Source: Typha latifolia (Eukaryota; Streptophyta; Magnoliopsida; Poales; Typhaceae). From it: a stretch of DNA of 64,000 bases. The stretch is from positions 5,960,001 to 6,024,000 of the forward strand of contig CM034112.1 in the NCBI GenBank assembly GCA_019914945.1, in the 5' to 3' direction. Positions 23,294-33,342 of this stretch are shown piece by piece. The notes beneath the pieces were generated by a model. The model ran no database searches and was not told where the DNA came from. It saw nothing but the letters and a program-made list of their open reading frames with translations. How positions within the stretch are numbered: position 1 is the stretch's first letter; each line of letters opens with the position of its first letter. The position numbers and the translations under genes are program-made.

Positions 23294-23372
23294 CAATATA
23301 TAAAGAATCCTCGAGTGCGTTTGAACGCACCAGTCTGCGCGTTCGAACGCGCCAGTCACCGCGTTCGAACTC
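23294..23372 (-). promoter_or_regulatory. Internal promoter-like site: palindrome cluster plus TATA box
   Basis: On the minus strand a cluster of CGCGTTCGAACGC-type motifs (23316-23372, including a perfect GCGTTCGAACGC at about 23339-23350) is followed within about ten bases by TTCTTTATATATTGC (23294-23308). It lies between the RNase H gene and the extra 3' ORF. The arrangement of palindromes then TATA copies the arrangement in the element's own LTR. This suggests that the 3' ORF has its own promoter. Confidence 0.55.
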
Positions 23373-24419
23373 GAAGATCTTTTTGGAGATGCACTTCTAG
23401 AAATTCAAAATAGATTCAAGAGATAGAATATGACAATCGAATGAAATAAGTCATATACAGATCAATCAAATCATCAAAAGCATATTATAATCAATTCTAA
23501 TGCATCACTCAAAATTAAATTAATCTTGATTGATCATAACAATATGCATATGCAAGGTGAGCATAGATAACATGAAACATTCTTCTTAAATAAACTTTCC
23601 TATGTAAACAATAATACAACACAGTAGTCAAACCGACTTAGTATTTAAATTTGCACTTTTCGACTTATTCTTCATAACTAAACATGAATTTTCCTGTATA
23701 TTTTTTTTATACATAAACCATATAGGTGCAATAATGACTTTCACACATGAGTAGGTAGCCCTTTTCTTGTAGTACATATCAAATAATGTGCAAAAAGATA
23801 TTCACAAATATCAAAAAATTTTATGTAATTTGTAAGCAATGTATTGAGTCAAACTGGACTCTAAATAAGATGGCTTTCACACTAACTCATTGTAGCCCTT
23901 TTCATTGATCTTTTATGAACACATTTGTGATGACTAAGCATGAGGTCAAACTGTGCAAATCAAAGTCAATAGTGAGCTATTTAAAAAAAAAATTCATAAT
24001 GTCATGCTCACTCAAGAATATACACACGTTATGAGTGCATTAAATTTAGTTTAATTATCATAGAAGTCGAGAGAGTGAATAAATTAGAAATGATACAATA
24101 TACTACAAGATGACAAAATTGGCTATAATAACTCATAATCAAAACAAAAATCATATTTTTATGTCAAGAGTATATTATTGAATCTAGGAGTGCATCAATT
24201 TTTTTTATGACAAAAAATCTCTCGACAAATCTGAAACTCAAATCAAAGAGAAAATTTCAGAGTAAAAGAAAACCTAAAAAGAAACGAAAAGAAATAATAA
24301 AAAAGAAACACGCAAACCAAAACAAAAAAAAAACATCAATCCAAAGCACAAATCCCTAAAGAAGTACGAACATACTCAAATCATTGTAAATCCAAAGGTT
24401 TTGTAAATAGATCACCCAA
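23373..24419. other. Non-coding internal region of element A
   Basis: This AT-rich stretch lies between the end of pol and the internal promoter-like site. No frame of note is seen. Non-coding spacers of this kind are common between pol and the 3' ORF in Sireviruses. Confidence 0.5.
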
Positions 24420-25618
24420 CTATTTCTCCGTCTCAACATGTTCTAGTGCTATTGTTTTGTCTTCAACTAATTCGCGTATAAAATGATGTCGAATATCAAT
24501 ATGTTTTGTACGCGAGTGTTGAACAGGATTTTTGGATATATTAATAGCACTCATGTTGTCACAATAAACCATCATAGTATCTTGTTCAATGTCGTAATCT
24601 TTGACCATCTGTTTCATCCATAGTAACTGAGAACAACAACTTCCCGCTGCAATGTACTCGGCCTCCGCAGTAGATAAAAATATTGAGTTTTGTTTCTTAC
24701 TTTGGCAAGCAACCAGATTGTTTCCAATATTAAAACATCCACATGATGTACTTTTTTGATCATTACATGAATCTGCCCAATCAGAATCCATGTATCCAGA
24801 TATGATAGCTCCCGAGTCATAAGTAAACCAGATACCTAATTCAACTGTGCCACCGATATATTTTATGATACGTTTCACAACAAACAAATGTGTCTCATTA
24901 GGTTCAGATTGAAACCTAGCACACACACCGACACTAAATGTAATATCTGGTCTACTAGTAGTTAAGTACAAAAGACTACCAATCATGCTCCTATAAATTT
25001 TCTGATCAACATTTTTTCTTGAAATATCCTTACCTGGTTTGGTAGTTGTACTCATAGGAGTTCTAGTATATTTTGCATTTTCTAAACCGAATTTAGTCAC
25101 AAGATCCTTAGCATACTTGGTTTGAGCGATAAATATCTCTCTTTCCAATTGAGTAATTTGAAGTCCCAAAAAGAACTTCAACTCACCCATCATGCTCATC
25201 TCAAAATGACTATGCATGAGATCTGCAAACTACTTAGCTAACGATTGACTCGTTGCCCCGAAGACAATGTTATCCACATATATTTGTGCCACAACTAAAC
25301 TCTTGTTCGACCATTTAATGAACAATGTTTTGTCCACTCCCCCTCGAGTGAACCCCGCATCCACTAAAAAAGTGGTCAACTTCTCATACTAAGCCTTGGA
25401 GCTTGTTTTAGCTAGAGGGCCTTTTTTAGTTTAAATACATCAGAAGGAAATTTTTGATCTTTGAACTCTTTCGGTTGTTCCACATAAACATCTTTATTCA
25501 GAGCACCATTCAAAAAAGCACTTTTAATATCTATTTGAAACAATTTAAATTTTAAGTGACAAACAATAGCAAGCAGTATACGAATAGACTCTAATCTAGC
25601 AATAGGAGCAAATGTCTC
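24420..25618 (-). pseudogene. Copia reverse transcriptase (C-terminal part) and RNase H, element A
   Basis: Starting at the edge of the inserted LTR, the frame reads ETFAPIARLESIRILLA and FQIDIKSAFLNGALNKDVYV (RT motif with the first catalytic Asp), but a frameshift follows near 25400. The catalytic YVDD block lies in the damaged part (25270-25300 reads AQIYVDNIVFG, Asp to Asn). From 25217 a long frame covers the RT thumb (GELKFFLGLQI), the connection region (MIGSLLYLTTSRPDI) and RNase H with DSDWADSCNDQKSTSG-like, STAEAEYIAAGSC and KHIDIRHHFIRE. It ends in a stop just past LEHVETEK. The gene continues, to the right of the insert, at 33343. Copia identity is certain; the enzyme is dead. Confidence 0.85.
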
Positions 25619-25760
25619 TGTTAGGTTTTTATTTGTTGGCAATTGTGTACAAAATATTATAAGTGTATTTTTTTTCATGTATATGAGCTTTACACAAGTC
25701 TAGAATATCTCTGGTTTGAAGAATTGCAAGATTATTGGAGAAAAGCCGTCGAGTTCATAC

Positions 25761-26004
25761 CGCGTTCACAAACGCGTTCGAACGCGGAATCTGCGTTCAC
25801 ACAGACAAAGAGCCGCGTTCACAAACGCGTTCGAACGCGGGTACTGCGTTCACACAGACAGAGAGCCGCGTTCACAAACGCGTTCAAACGCGGGTACTAT
25901 GTTCACACAAAAAGAGAGCCGCGTTCACAAACGCGTTCGAACACGGGTACTGCGTTCACACAGACAGAGAGCTGCATTCACAAACGCGTTCGAACGCAAC
26001 CTGA
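25761..26004 (+). repeat. 53-bp minisatellite with GCGTTCGAACGC cores
   Basis: Units start at exactly 25761, 25814, 25867, 25920 and 25973, so the period is 53. Each carries CGCGTTCACAAACGCG, then the palindrome core GCGTTCGAACGC or a one-base variant, then CGGGTACTGCGTTCACAC. Further single palindromes follow to about 26104. Versions of the array are present in the other Sirevirus LTRs at 21050-21350, 37130-37500 and 58785-59030. Confidence 0.95.
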
Positions 26005-26200
26005 AGAATTCAAGTTGTCGCGTTCGAACGCACTCGGGCCCGTTTGAACGCACCTGAGTTCAAGTCATGCCGTTCGAACGCACCCGGGCCGCGTTCGAAT
26101 GCACCAACGAAGTTTGATAAAATTGTACTTTCGTGAGTATGGATAAGACTTGGATTTGTGAGTACGGATAAGACTTGGATTTGGCTCTATCTTGGAGATC

Positions 26201-26209
26201 ATATATAAG
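26201..26209 (+). promoter_or_regulatory. TATA box of element B LTR
   Basis: ATATATAAG in the context GAGATCATATATAAGGATTG lies about 100 bp downstream of the last palindrome and is conserved in the other three Sirevirus LTRs. It marks the likely U3/R boundary about 30 bp further on. Confidence 0.6.
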
Positions 26210-26531
26210 GATTGTGAAACCCTATCTCTAGGGTGGTTGAAGAAGCATTATTGAAGGAGACTTCTTAAGGCTACATCGGTTCTTCAACTAACAAGGTTCC
26301 ACTCATCTACAAAAGTTAATCTTTCATCTTAAGGGCTATCTAGACGAAAGATCAATTTCAAGGGTTACTGAGATTGGACTTCAATCACGAGAAGTGGTGA
26401 ATCGTGGGTTCTAGCGAGCAAGACTGAGAGGAACAAAATCGTTTGGATCGACGGGTTATTTTGTGAGTCAGTCTTGTAACTGCTACTATTCTAGTGATTG
26501 GTTTTTGATCCGAGTTTGGATCCGTGGTTTT

Positions 26532-27245
26532 TGATACGAACCCTCTTTTGGTGCTATGGCCCTGATACCAGATTGTTACGATCTTGCACGGAACTTTGAG
26601 ATCATATCCCGAAATATCCTACCGTTGGATCGCTGTGAAATTTTGATATGATGTAGGCCCGGAAAAGAGCTTTCCAACGGATCTAGTTTGAGGCGAATCG
26701 GAGTTGGGGATCTCGAGATATAGTTCGTTTAGTGGACGAACGTCAGGATACTCTGTTTTTGGATTCCGTGGATGAAGGCACGAAATCCGGGTAATGGTGG
26801 ATTGTGGAGGGCCGGTGTTGATGGGGTGGCACCGGTGTAAAAGTGATGGTGGAAGGGTTATGGATGATGGAAAGGTTAGAGATAGCGATGGATAAATTGG
26901 AAGAAGGGGGAGAAGAGGGCCACTCCTAAGGGACTAGGGTGATTGGCTGTCGAGGGAGATTAGAAGCGGCGTCGCCGGGGAGATTGAGGGAACGGGAGCG
27001 AAGAAGATGAAGGAGGCAAGGCAAACTCAATTCTCAATATTCAATTCCTAATTTTGGTTGCCCTACACATACTTTTATAGGCTAACCAACAACTCAATCT
27101 TATCCTAAAACACAATCTTATCCTAAAACTCAATCTTATCCTAAAACACAATCTTATCCTAAAACTCAATCTTATCCTAAAACTCAATCTTATCCTAAGG
27201 TAAATCCAAACTCGAGACGACGTCGGTGAAGTCCGAATCGTATCA
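26532..27245 (-). repeat. 3' LTR of the young Gypsy element
   Basis: It ends (plus reading) GTCCGAATCGTATCA next to a purine-rich minus-strand stretch (27246-27256) that serves as polypurine tract. A block of six tandem CTTATCCTAAAA(C/A)(T/A)CAAT units lies at about 27095-27200. Confidence 0.9.
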
Positions 27246-27272
27246 ATCCACCACGCTTCCGCAACCTTGTCC

Positions 27273-28900
27273 TCAAGGTTTGAAATTTGGGAAGCGATCT
27301 TTGCACCTTGACTCTAGCTCCTCCATGGTATGATCTTCTGCTTTGGTTCTCCACAAATCTGAAGATATAAGAGATGTTGGTGCTGAGAAGGAGGCGAGTT
27401 CACTTGTATCTGGTTGGCGCGAAAGAGCATCAGCCGCTCTATTCTCAATCCCCTTTTTGTAGACTAATTCATAGTCATACCCAAGGAGTTTAGTAACCCA
27501 CCTTTGTTGGGCTGGGGTGTGCACACGTTGCTCCATGAAGTAGGGCAAGCTACACTGGTCCATGCGGATAGTAAACCTTTGGCCAATCAAGTAGGGTCGC
27601 CATTTGGTGACGGCATGTAGAATTGCTAGCATTTCGCGCTCGTAGGTTGATAGCTGTCGCGACTGATTTGATAATGCTTTGCTCATGTATGCCACGGGTC
27701 TGCCCTCCTGCATCAAAACTGCTCCAATGCCTTCACCCGAAGCGTCGCATTCCACCACGAAAGGCTTGCCGAAATCCGGTAGTGCTAGAACAGGAGCTGT
27801 AGACATAGCGGTCTTCAAGGCTTCAAAAGCCTCCGTAGCTTTGCCCGTCCATTGAAACCCACCTTTTCTGAGTAAGGAGGTCAGTGGGGCAGCAATTTTG
27901 CCGTAGTTGGCAACGAATCGCCGATAGTACCCCGTCAGCCCAAGAAATCCCCTCAATTCCCGCTGATTAGTAGGAATCGGCCAGTCCACCATATTCTTGA
28001 TCTTGCTTGGATCAGCTTCCACTCCTTTTGCTGAAATTATATGCCCCAGGTACTCCACGCGTGACTCTCCCCATAGACACTTGCTCATCTTGACTTTCAG
28101 CTGGTTTTGTCGCAAGATATCTAGTACCTCCCGTACGTGTCGCAAGTGTTCACCCCAATTCCTGCTATACACTAGAATATCGTCAAAGAAGACGAGCACG
28201 TACCGACGCAAAAGTGGGCGGAATAGGTCATTCATAAGCCCTTGGAAGGTGGCCGGTGCATTGGTGAGTCCAAACGGCATGACTCGGAACTCGTAGTGGC
28301 CATCGTGAGTTCGAAACGCCGTTTGTGCACATCTCCGTGGTCGACTCGGATTTGATGGTACCCCGCCCTTAAGTCAAGTTTGCTGAAGTAGGCTGACCCA
28401 GTGAGCTCATCTAGCAACTCCTCGATCACCGGTATTGGGTACCGGTCTTTGACAGTAATGGTATTCAAGGCTCGGTAGTCGACGCAAAACCGCCAACTCC
28501 CGTCTTTCTTCCGAACCAGCAAAGACACCGGAGATGAGTAGGCACTTCTACTCGGTTGAATAATCCCTTGCTCGAGCATTTCCTCCACTAATTTACTGAT
28601 CTCTTCCTTCTGGACATGCGGGTACCGATAGGGCCGAACATTTGCAGGTTCAGCCCCTGGAACGATCTGGATGCGATGGTCATGGCGACGGTTCGGCGGC
28701 GGTCCTCGGGGTTCCTCGAAGAGATCCCGGAACTCATGCAGTAGCTCTTGCAAGTCAGCGGCTATTCTCCTTGGTGAGGGATGTTCTGGTTCAGGAACAG
28801 CCATTTGCAATAGTAGAGCTCGGTCCCCCGCACTAGGAAAGCCTACAAGTGGTTGCAATGTTGGTCCTTGCCGCGGTTGATTTCCATCCAGCAGTACCTT
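27273..28900 (-). pseudogene. Gypsy reverse transcriptase and RNase H
   Basis: Reading leftward: a PR-RT linker, then GSWRFCVDYRALN, YFSKLDLRAGYHQIRV (first catalytic Asp), a one-base frameshift near 28318, MPFGLTNAPATFQGLMN, YVLVFFDDILVYS (FFDD in place of YxDD) and GYYRRFV. RNase H follows with VVECDASGEGIGAVL, STYEREMLAI, MDQCSLPYF (the usual TDH is MDQ, so a catalytic-site change) and ENRAADALSR. The frame ends at 27273 soon after, with CKDRFPNFKP, where the residue of the 3' pol tail (NLEDKV in the next frame) begins. The DALSR motif marks the end of RNase H in Ty3/Gypsy, so integrase was removed by a clean internal deletion. Confidence 0.9.
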
Positions 28901-28946
28901 TCTTCCATTCCTCCGAAAGGTCGTGTGAGGTTTGAGAAATCAAATG

Positions 28947-29411
28947 TTACGGGCCCCAAGCTTTGAAGCCATTGGGTTCCCAAAACAATATCAGCTCTCG
29001 CAAGGCCAATGGATAAAGATCCAATGTGAAACTTTGGCCTTGCACCTTCAATACCACACCTCCACAAATAAAATCTGCTCGCAAGGTGGTGCCATCTCCA
29101 ATCGTCACATCGAACCCTTCCGTGGGTTCCGACTCGAGCCCAATCTTCCTAAGGAGCCTCTTGTCAATGAAGTTGTGGGTGGACCCGGTGTCAATCAAGA
29201 TTCTCACCGTGGTCTTCTTGACTACTCCGTTCACCCGCAATGTCTTTGGCGCCGCCGTCCCCGAATAAGCGTGGAGGGAGATTTCAGCTATCACGTCCAC
29301 CACGTTTTGCTCCTCAACTTCTTCTCCTCGATGTCCAGCCACATCTGCGCTTTCAGCTGCAAGCTCATCCTCCGCTTCCTCCAATCCATCGATGAGCATC
29401 ACCGATCCCAT
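28947..29411 (-). pseudogene. Gypsy protease region
   Basis: The frame encodes an acidic linker (LEEAEDELAAESADVAGHRG) followed by VRILIDTGSTHNFID, the active-site motif of retroviral-type aspartic proteases, then VTIGDGTTLRADF and LKVQGQSFTLDL. It lies between the gag zinc finger and reverse transcriptase. The frame breaks near 28950 before the RT linker, so the polyprotein is interrupted. Confidence 0.85.
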
Positions 29412-29412
29412 C

Positions 29413-29617
29413 GGTTTAGCACAACGATGCCCCGGTACAAACTTCTCATCACAACGGAAGCATAAGCCCTTGGCTCTTCTTTCTTCTACTTGGGCAGGTG
29501 TGAGTGCTCGCCCGGACCTCTAGGTGCGTACTTCACATCTTGGGATGGCTTCAAGGGTGCTCGAGGAGGTATCAATGCAAAGAGCAGCTCTTGGTACTCC
29601 GCTAGTGTTTCCCGCCG
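29413..29617 (-). pseudogene. Gypsy gag zinc finger
   Basis: On the minus strand LCFRCDEKFVPGHRC has the C-x2-C-x4-GH-x-C layout of a gag CCHC knuckle of the Tekay/Reina type. It lies between the gag core and the protease, split from both by frame changes. Confidence 0.75.
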
Positions 29618-30739
29618 CTATGTTTGGTAGAGCTTGATTGCGGCTTCCTTGGCTTGTCCAACTCGCTTCCAATGTATCTTCATGGCTCTATGCTTGTCTT
29701 CCATAAGCACCGCATCTTGGAAGGCCTCCTTTAAGGTTCTAGGCCTTAAAGCCCTCACATCGGCTTGTATGTCACCCCGCAGCCCGGAGATGAAGGTCTT
29801 TGCGAAGTTGCCGATCCGTCCATGGTGGATGACATCGGCTACTAATCCTCTCAAATTCTTCTTGGTATGACCCAACCGTGGTCTTCTGAACCGTCTTTGA
29901 GAGGAGAGCATCAAAGTCTTCATAGCCCGATACTCCAAATCGCCGTGTGATATCGGCGCAAAATTCAGCCCAAGTTTCGATGGCCTCAATGGCATTGGCT
30001 GATCGAAACCAATGAAGCGCCGCATCCTCAAGGTGGAAGCTTGCAAGCGTCACTTTGTATTCTTCCGCCGTACCTTGGTATGCAAAGAATTGCTCTGCCC
30101 TATACAACCAATCAATTGGATCGCCACCTTTGAACTTGGGGAATTCGAGACGCACGACTTGTCCACGAATGCCGTTGTCTCGTTCCAGATCATGCCCAAC
30201 TCCTTGTCTAACCGGCGGAGGATGCACCATGAAGGGTTGATGATCCCTCCTTCGGTTTAGATCAACTCGCCGTGGTTCCGGATCGTATCGGCCCGCCCAT
30301 GGATCTTGATCTCCAATGTGGTCTCCATGGTGATTCGCTCGTCGGATGGGTTCACCCGCAACTGGTCCTGGTGTAACCATCCTTGCTTGCCTCTGCCCAT
30401 AGGGTGGTGGTAGCAGCGGCTCTTGTGGTTGCAAAGGCTGAACCGGTGAGGATTGATTCAAGGGGGTGGACTCGCGTCGTGGGGTCGATGGTGCCTTCCC
30501 GTTAGACATTGCTTCCCTTGGCGCCCGTAGTTCCGCATCATCTCCATCATCATCTGGTGGTTGATGGCCATCTGCTCTGAAATAGACCCCAACATGGATA
30601 GAACGCTAGGCTCTTCCGTATTCCGATTAGATCGGATGGTTCCGCGGGTGGAAGTCCCCGCAATCGTCTCTTCCTCCTCTATTGGGAGAATCTCTTCTTC
30701 ATCATCACGCCGTGCAGCCATGGATCTGGTGGTCGTCAT
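29618..30739 (-). pseudogene. Gypsy gag, frameshifted
   Basis: It begins with MTTTRSMAARRDDEEE at 30739, a usual Ty3/Gypsy gag start. A frameshift near 30480 leads into a Pro/Arg-rich linker and the capsid core LEFPKFKGGDPIDWLYRAEQFF, LASFHLEDAALHWFRS and WAEFCADITRRFG. A second frameshift near 29850 leads to FISGLRGDIQADVRALRPRTLKEAFQ. Gag forms the virus-like particle in which the element is reverse transcribed. All regions of the family are present, so the damage is limited to a few indels. Confidence 0.85.
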
Positions 30740-30765
30740 TGGAAGCGCTTGTCCGAGGAACGGTG

Positions 30766-30777
30766 GCTCTGATACCA
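30766..30777 (-). other. Primer binding site of the young Gypsy element
   Basis: On the minus strand TGGTATCAGAGC, the complement of the 3' end of initiator Met tRNA, lies three bases from the end of the 5' LTR. Confidence 0.85.
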
Positions 30778-30780
30778 GCT

Positions 30781-31496
30781 TGATACGAACCCTCTTTTGG
30801 TGCTATGGCCCTGATACCAGATTGTTACGATCTTGCACGGAACTTTGAGATCAGATCCCGAAATATCCTACCGTTGGATCGGTGTGAAATTTTGATATGA
30901 TGTAGGCCCGGAAAAGAGCTTTCCAACGGATCTAGTTTGAGGCGAATCGGAGTTGGGGATCTCGAGATATCGTTCGTTTAGTGGACGAACGTCAGGATAC
31001 TCTGTTTTTGGATTCCGTGGATGAAGGCACGAAATCCTGGGTAATGGTGGATTGTGGAGGGCCGGTGTTGATGGGGTGGCACCGGTGTAAAAGTGATGGT
31101 GGAAGGGTTATGGATGATGGAAAGGTTAGAGATAGCGATGGATAAATTGGAAGAAGGGGGAGAAGAGGGCCACTCCTAAGGGACTAGGGTGATTGGCCCG
31201 TCGAGGGAGATTAGAAGCGGCGTCGCCGGGGAGATTGAGGGAACGGGAGCGAAGAAGATGAAGGAGGCAAGGCAAACTCAATTCTCAATATTCAATTCCT
31301 AATTTTGGTTGCCCTACACATACTTTTATAGGCTAACCAACAACTCAATCTTATCCTAAAACACAATCTTATCCTAAAACTCAATCTTATCCTAAAACAC
31401 AATCTTATCCTAAAACTCAATCTTATCCTAAAACTCAATCTTATCCTAAGGTAAATCCAAACTCGAGACGACGTCGGTGAAGTCCGAATCGTATCA
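30781..31496 (-). repeat. 5' LTR of the young Gypsy element
   Basis: Nearly identical to the copy at 26532-27245. The visible differences are ATCAG/ATCAT, GGTGTG/GCTGTG and ATCGTTCG/ATAGTTCG, and small length changes at ATCCTGGG/ATCCGGG and GGCCCGTCG/GGCTGTCG. Confidence 0.9.
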
Positions 31497-31501
31497 GTTT
31501 T

Positions 31502-31644
31502 TTTCCGTTTGGGTTTTTTCACGTTAAAATCTTGGCGTTCTTCTCTGCTTTCATTCTTAATATTTCTACGGACTTTTACTTAAGTGAACGGGTGATATCA
31601 TTACCTAGTATTTAGATACATACTTGTGTCTAGAGATTTTTTCA
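31502..31644 (+). repeat. 5' LTR of element B, right part
   Basis: Continuation of the LTR opened at 26531, ending TCTAGAGATTTTTTCA. It carries the R-U5 landmark GAACGGGTGATATCATTACC seen in reverse at the left edge of element A. Confidence 0.9.
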
Positions 31645-31658
31645 ATTGGTATTAGAGC
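31645..31658 (+). other. Primer binding site of element B
   Basis: ATTGGTATTAGAGC directly follows the LTR; it matches the initiator-Met tRNA complement TGGTATCAGAGC with one change. Confidence 0.8.
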
Positions 31659-31693
31659 AGGTTCTCTCACCCTTTGAGAGAGATCAGATAGGC

Positions 31694-33342
31694 ATGGATT
31701 TTCATAGAGATGGACCATCATCTATTAGACCTCCTATTATAGATGGATCAAATTATGGATATTGGAAAGCTAGGATGAGAGCTTACTTGAAGTTTATAGA
31801 TGAACGAGTATGGTTTGCCGTTGTGAACGGTTGGAGTCCACCAATGTACATGGTGGATGATAAACTTGCTGATAAACCGATAGAGTCATGGGATAGGTCA
31901 GACTATGAAAAAGTTGGATGGAATAGCAAGGCAATAAATGCAATTTTTAGTTGTGTTTCCTCGGAAGAATTTAGAAGAATTTCTACTTGTGAGATAGCAA
32001 AAGAAGCTTGGACGATCTTAGAAACTACTCACGAAGGAACTATGACTGTCAAACTTTCTAAACTTAAGAGGTTGACTACTAGTTTTAAAACTCTACGTAT
32101 GGAGGAGAATGAGACATTTGATGAGTTCTATGCAAAGCTGAGTGATATAGTCAACTCAAGTTTCAACCTAAGAGAGAAAATTCCTAAAAACAGAATTGTC
32201 CGTAAGATCCTTAGGTCTCTTCCAGAGAGGTTTTAGGCAAAAGTTACAGCTATTGAGGAAAGTAAGGACATCGATTCTATGAAAATTGAACAATTGGTAG
32301 GAAATCTACAAACATTTGAGTCCAGCCTTTCAAAACCGAGGAAGTCCAAAGGGATTGCCCTATCCACAGTTGAACAAAGTATAGAGGAGTCTGATGATGA
32401 AGGTGATTTAGATGTTGAGATGTTGGCCATGTGCGTTAAAAAGTTTAATAAATTTTTTCGGAAGCCAAACAAGTTGAATGCTGAAAAACTTGAGAAAAGC
32501 AAAGCCTTTGTGAAAAAGAAGAATACTGCAAGTTTGAACACAGGTGTGAGCAACAATGGTGTCAAATAGAAAATTAAGAATTCTGAGAATAAAGTTCGAT
32601 GCTTTGAATGTTCTGGTTTTGGTCACATAGCACAAGAATGCCCTAATCGCTTTAAGAAGAAGGGTAAAGCTATGAAAGTTACTTGGGATGACTCAGATGA
32701 ATATGATGATGATTCTGGAAAAGACGAAGAAAACTTTGTAGCTTTTGCCTCTTCTCTACTTAATATTGATTCCGTTATTGATACTGATAGTACAGATGAT
32801 TATGATATGTTACCAGCTGAAGAAGATGAATCTGAAATTCAAAAGGCATATAATGACCTGTACCTGGAGTCGTTTAAACTCAAGAAAAACAATCTTAGAC
32901 TACATCAACGACTCAAGGTAATTAAACCAGAAAGAATTCAATTTGAGGAGAAGTACAAATTAGAGCTTGAACGTGTCAAAGACCTTTCTGAACAACTTGA
33001 CAATGCGAAAAATAAAATGAAGGCTGATGAAATTGAACTAGAGCGATTGAATAAGGAAGTGACATTTCTAAAAGAGAAGAACAAACTTGATGAGATTCTA
33101 AAAGCTCAGATCTCTGGAAAAGACTGGTATGGTGTTGGATACACTAGTAATTCAAATAATAACAAAACTGTCTTTGTTTCTGCAGGTATACAAAAGGAAG
33201 AATATCTGAAGCCATCAACCGCATTTACAAAGCAATCCTGGATGAATGCTTCTAAACTGAAGTTGAATCTACAAACTAGTGAAACTTCGACGGTACCAAA
33301 AGTAAACTCTAGTCACACTCCTCGACAAAAGGTGAGTAGAAA
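31694..33342 (+). pseudogene. Sirevirus gag of element B, stop-interrupted and 3'-truncated
   Basis: The start is the ATG at 31694 (MDFHRDGPSSIRPP); the open frame extends upstream into the primer binding site only by a TTG. The gag core reads DGSNYGYWKARMRAYLKF, AWTILETTHEGT and FDEFYAKLSDIVNSSF. A TAG stop at 32234 follows LPERF, the next block carries SIEESDDEGDLDVEMLA, and a second TAG at 32567 precedes the CCHC knuckle CFECSGFGHIAQEC. After it come an acidic part and a long coiled coil (LYLESFKLKKNNLRLHQRLK to LERLNKEVTFLKEKNKL), typical of long Sirevirus gags. The sequence ends at KVSR, where element A resumes. Confidence 0.85.

Larger units (their letters stand above)
25619..26531 (+). 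repeat. 5' LTR of element B, left part (rest at 31502-31644)
   Basis: The LTR starts TGTTAGG at 25619 and ends TTTTTTCA at 31644. It is opened after GTTTT at 26527-26531 by the Gypsy element, which duplicated those five bases. Removing the insert gives about 1056 bp, the same as the 5' LTR of element A. It holds the palindrome minisatellite, then the TATA box, then the transcribed leader. Confidence 0.9.
26532..31496 (-). mobile_element. Young Ty3/Gypsy element lacking integrase
   Basis: The element runs TGATACGAACCC...CGTATCA with identical GTTTT at 26527-26531 and 31497-31501. LTRs of 714 and 716 bp (26532-27245, 30781-31496) differ by only about three or four substitutions and two small indels. 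On the minus strand it carries a primer binding site, gag with a CCHC finger, a protease with DTGS, reverse transcriptase and RNase H. It then passes straight to the terminal FPNF/NLEDKV-type tail and the polypurine-like tract. Integrase and any chromodomain are missing. It is about 5 kb, where an intact relative would carry roughly 1-1.5 kb more. Confidence 0.9.
25619..33342 (+). mobile_element. Sirevirus element B, one-ended insertion in element A
   Basis: A plus-strand Sirevirus closely related to A begins at TGTTAGGTTTTT (25619), interrupting A's reverse transcriptase. It has a full 5' LTR (split by the Gypsy element at 26532-31496), a primer binding site and most of gag. It then stops inside the region after the gag coiled coil, at GGTGAGTAGAAA (33331-33342), where A's reverse transcriptase resumes at RYTQVEGIDF. 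It has no pol, no polypurine tract, no 3' LTR and no second target duplication. Without the nested Gypsy element it is about 2.75 kb. Confidence 0.85.

Noticed and set aside
25761..26004. Regularly spaced palindromic repeats resembling a CRISPR array
   Set aside because: Units are contiguous 53-bp tandem copies with nearly identical intervening sequence, in a plant LTR; no unique spacers or cas genes.
27997..30848. Plus-strand frames across the young Gypsy element
   Set aside because: They are antisense shadows of gag, protease and reverse transcriptase on the minus strand.
31646..31693. Upstream extension of element B gag to 31646
   Set aside because: It begins with TTG inside the primer binding site; the ATG at 31694 has conserved downstream sequence and is the better start.
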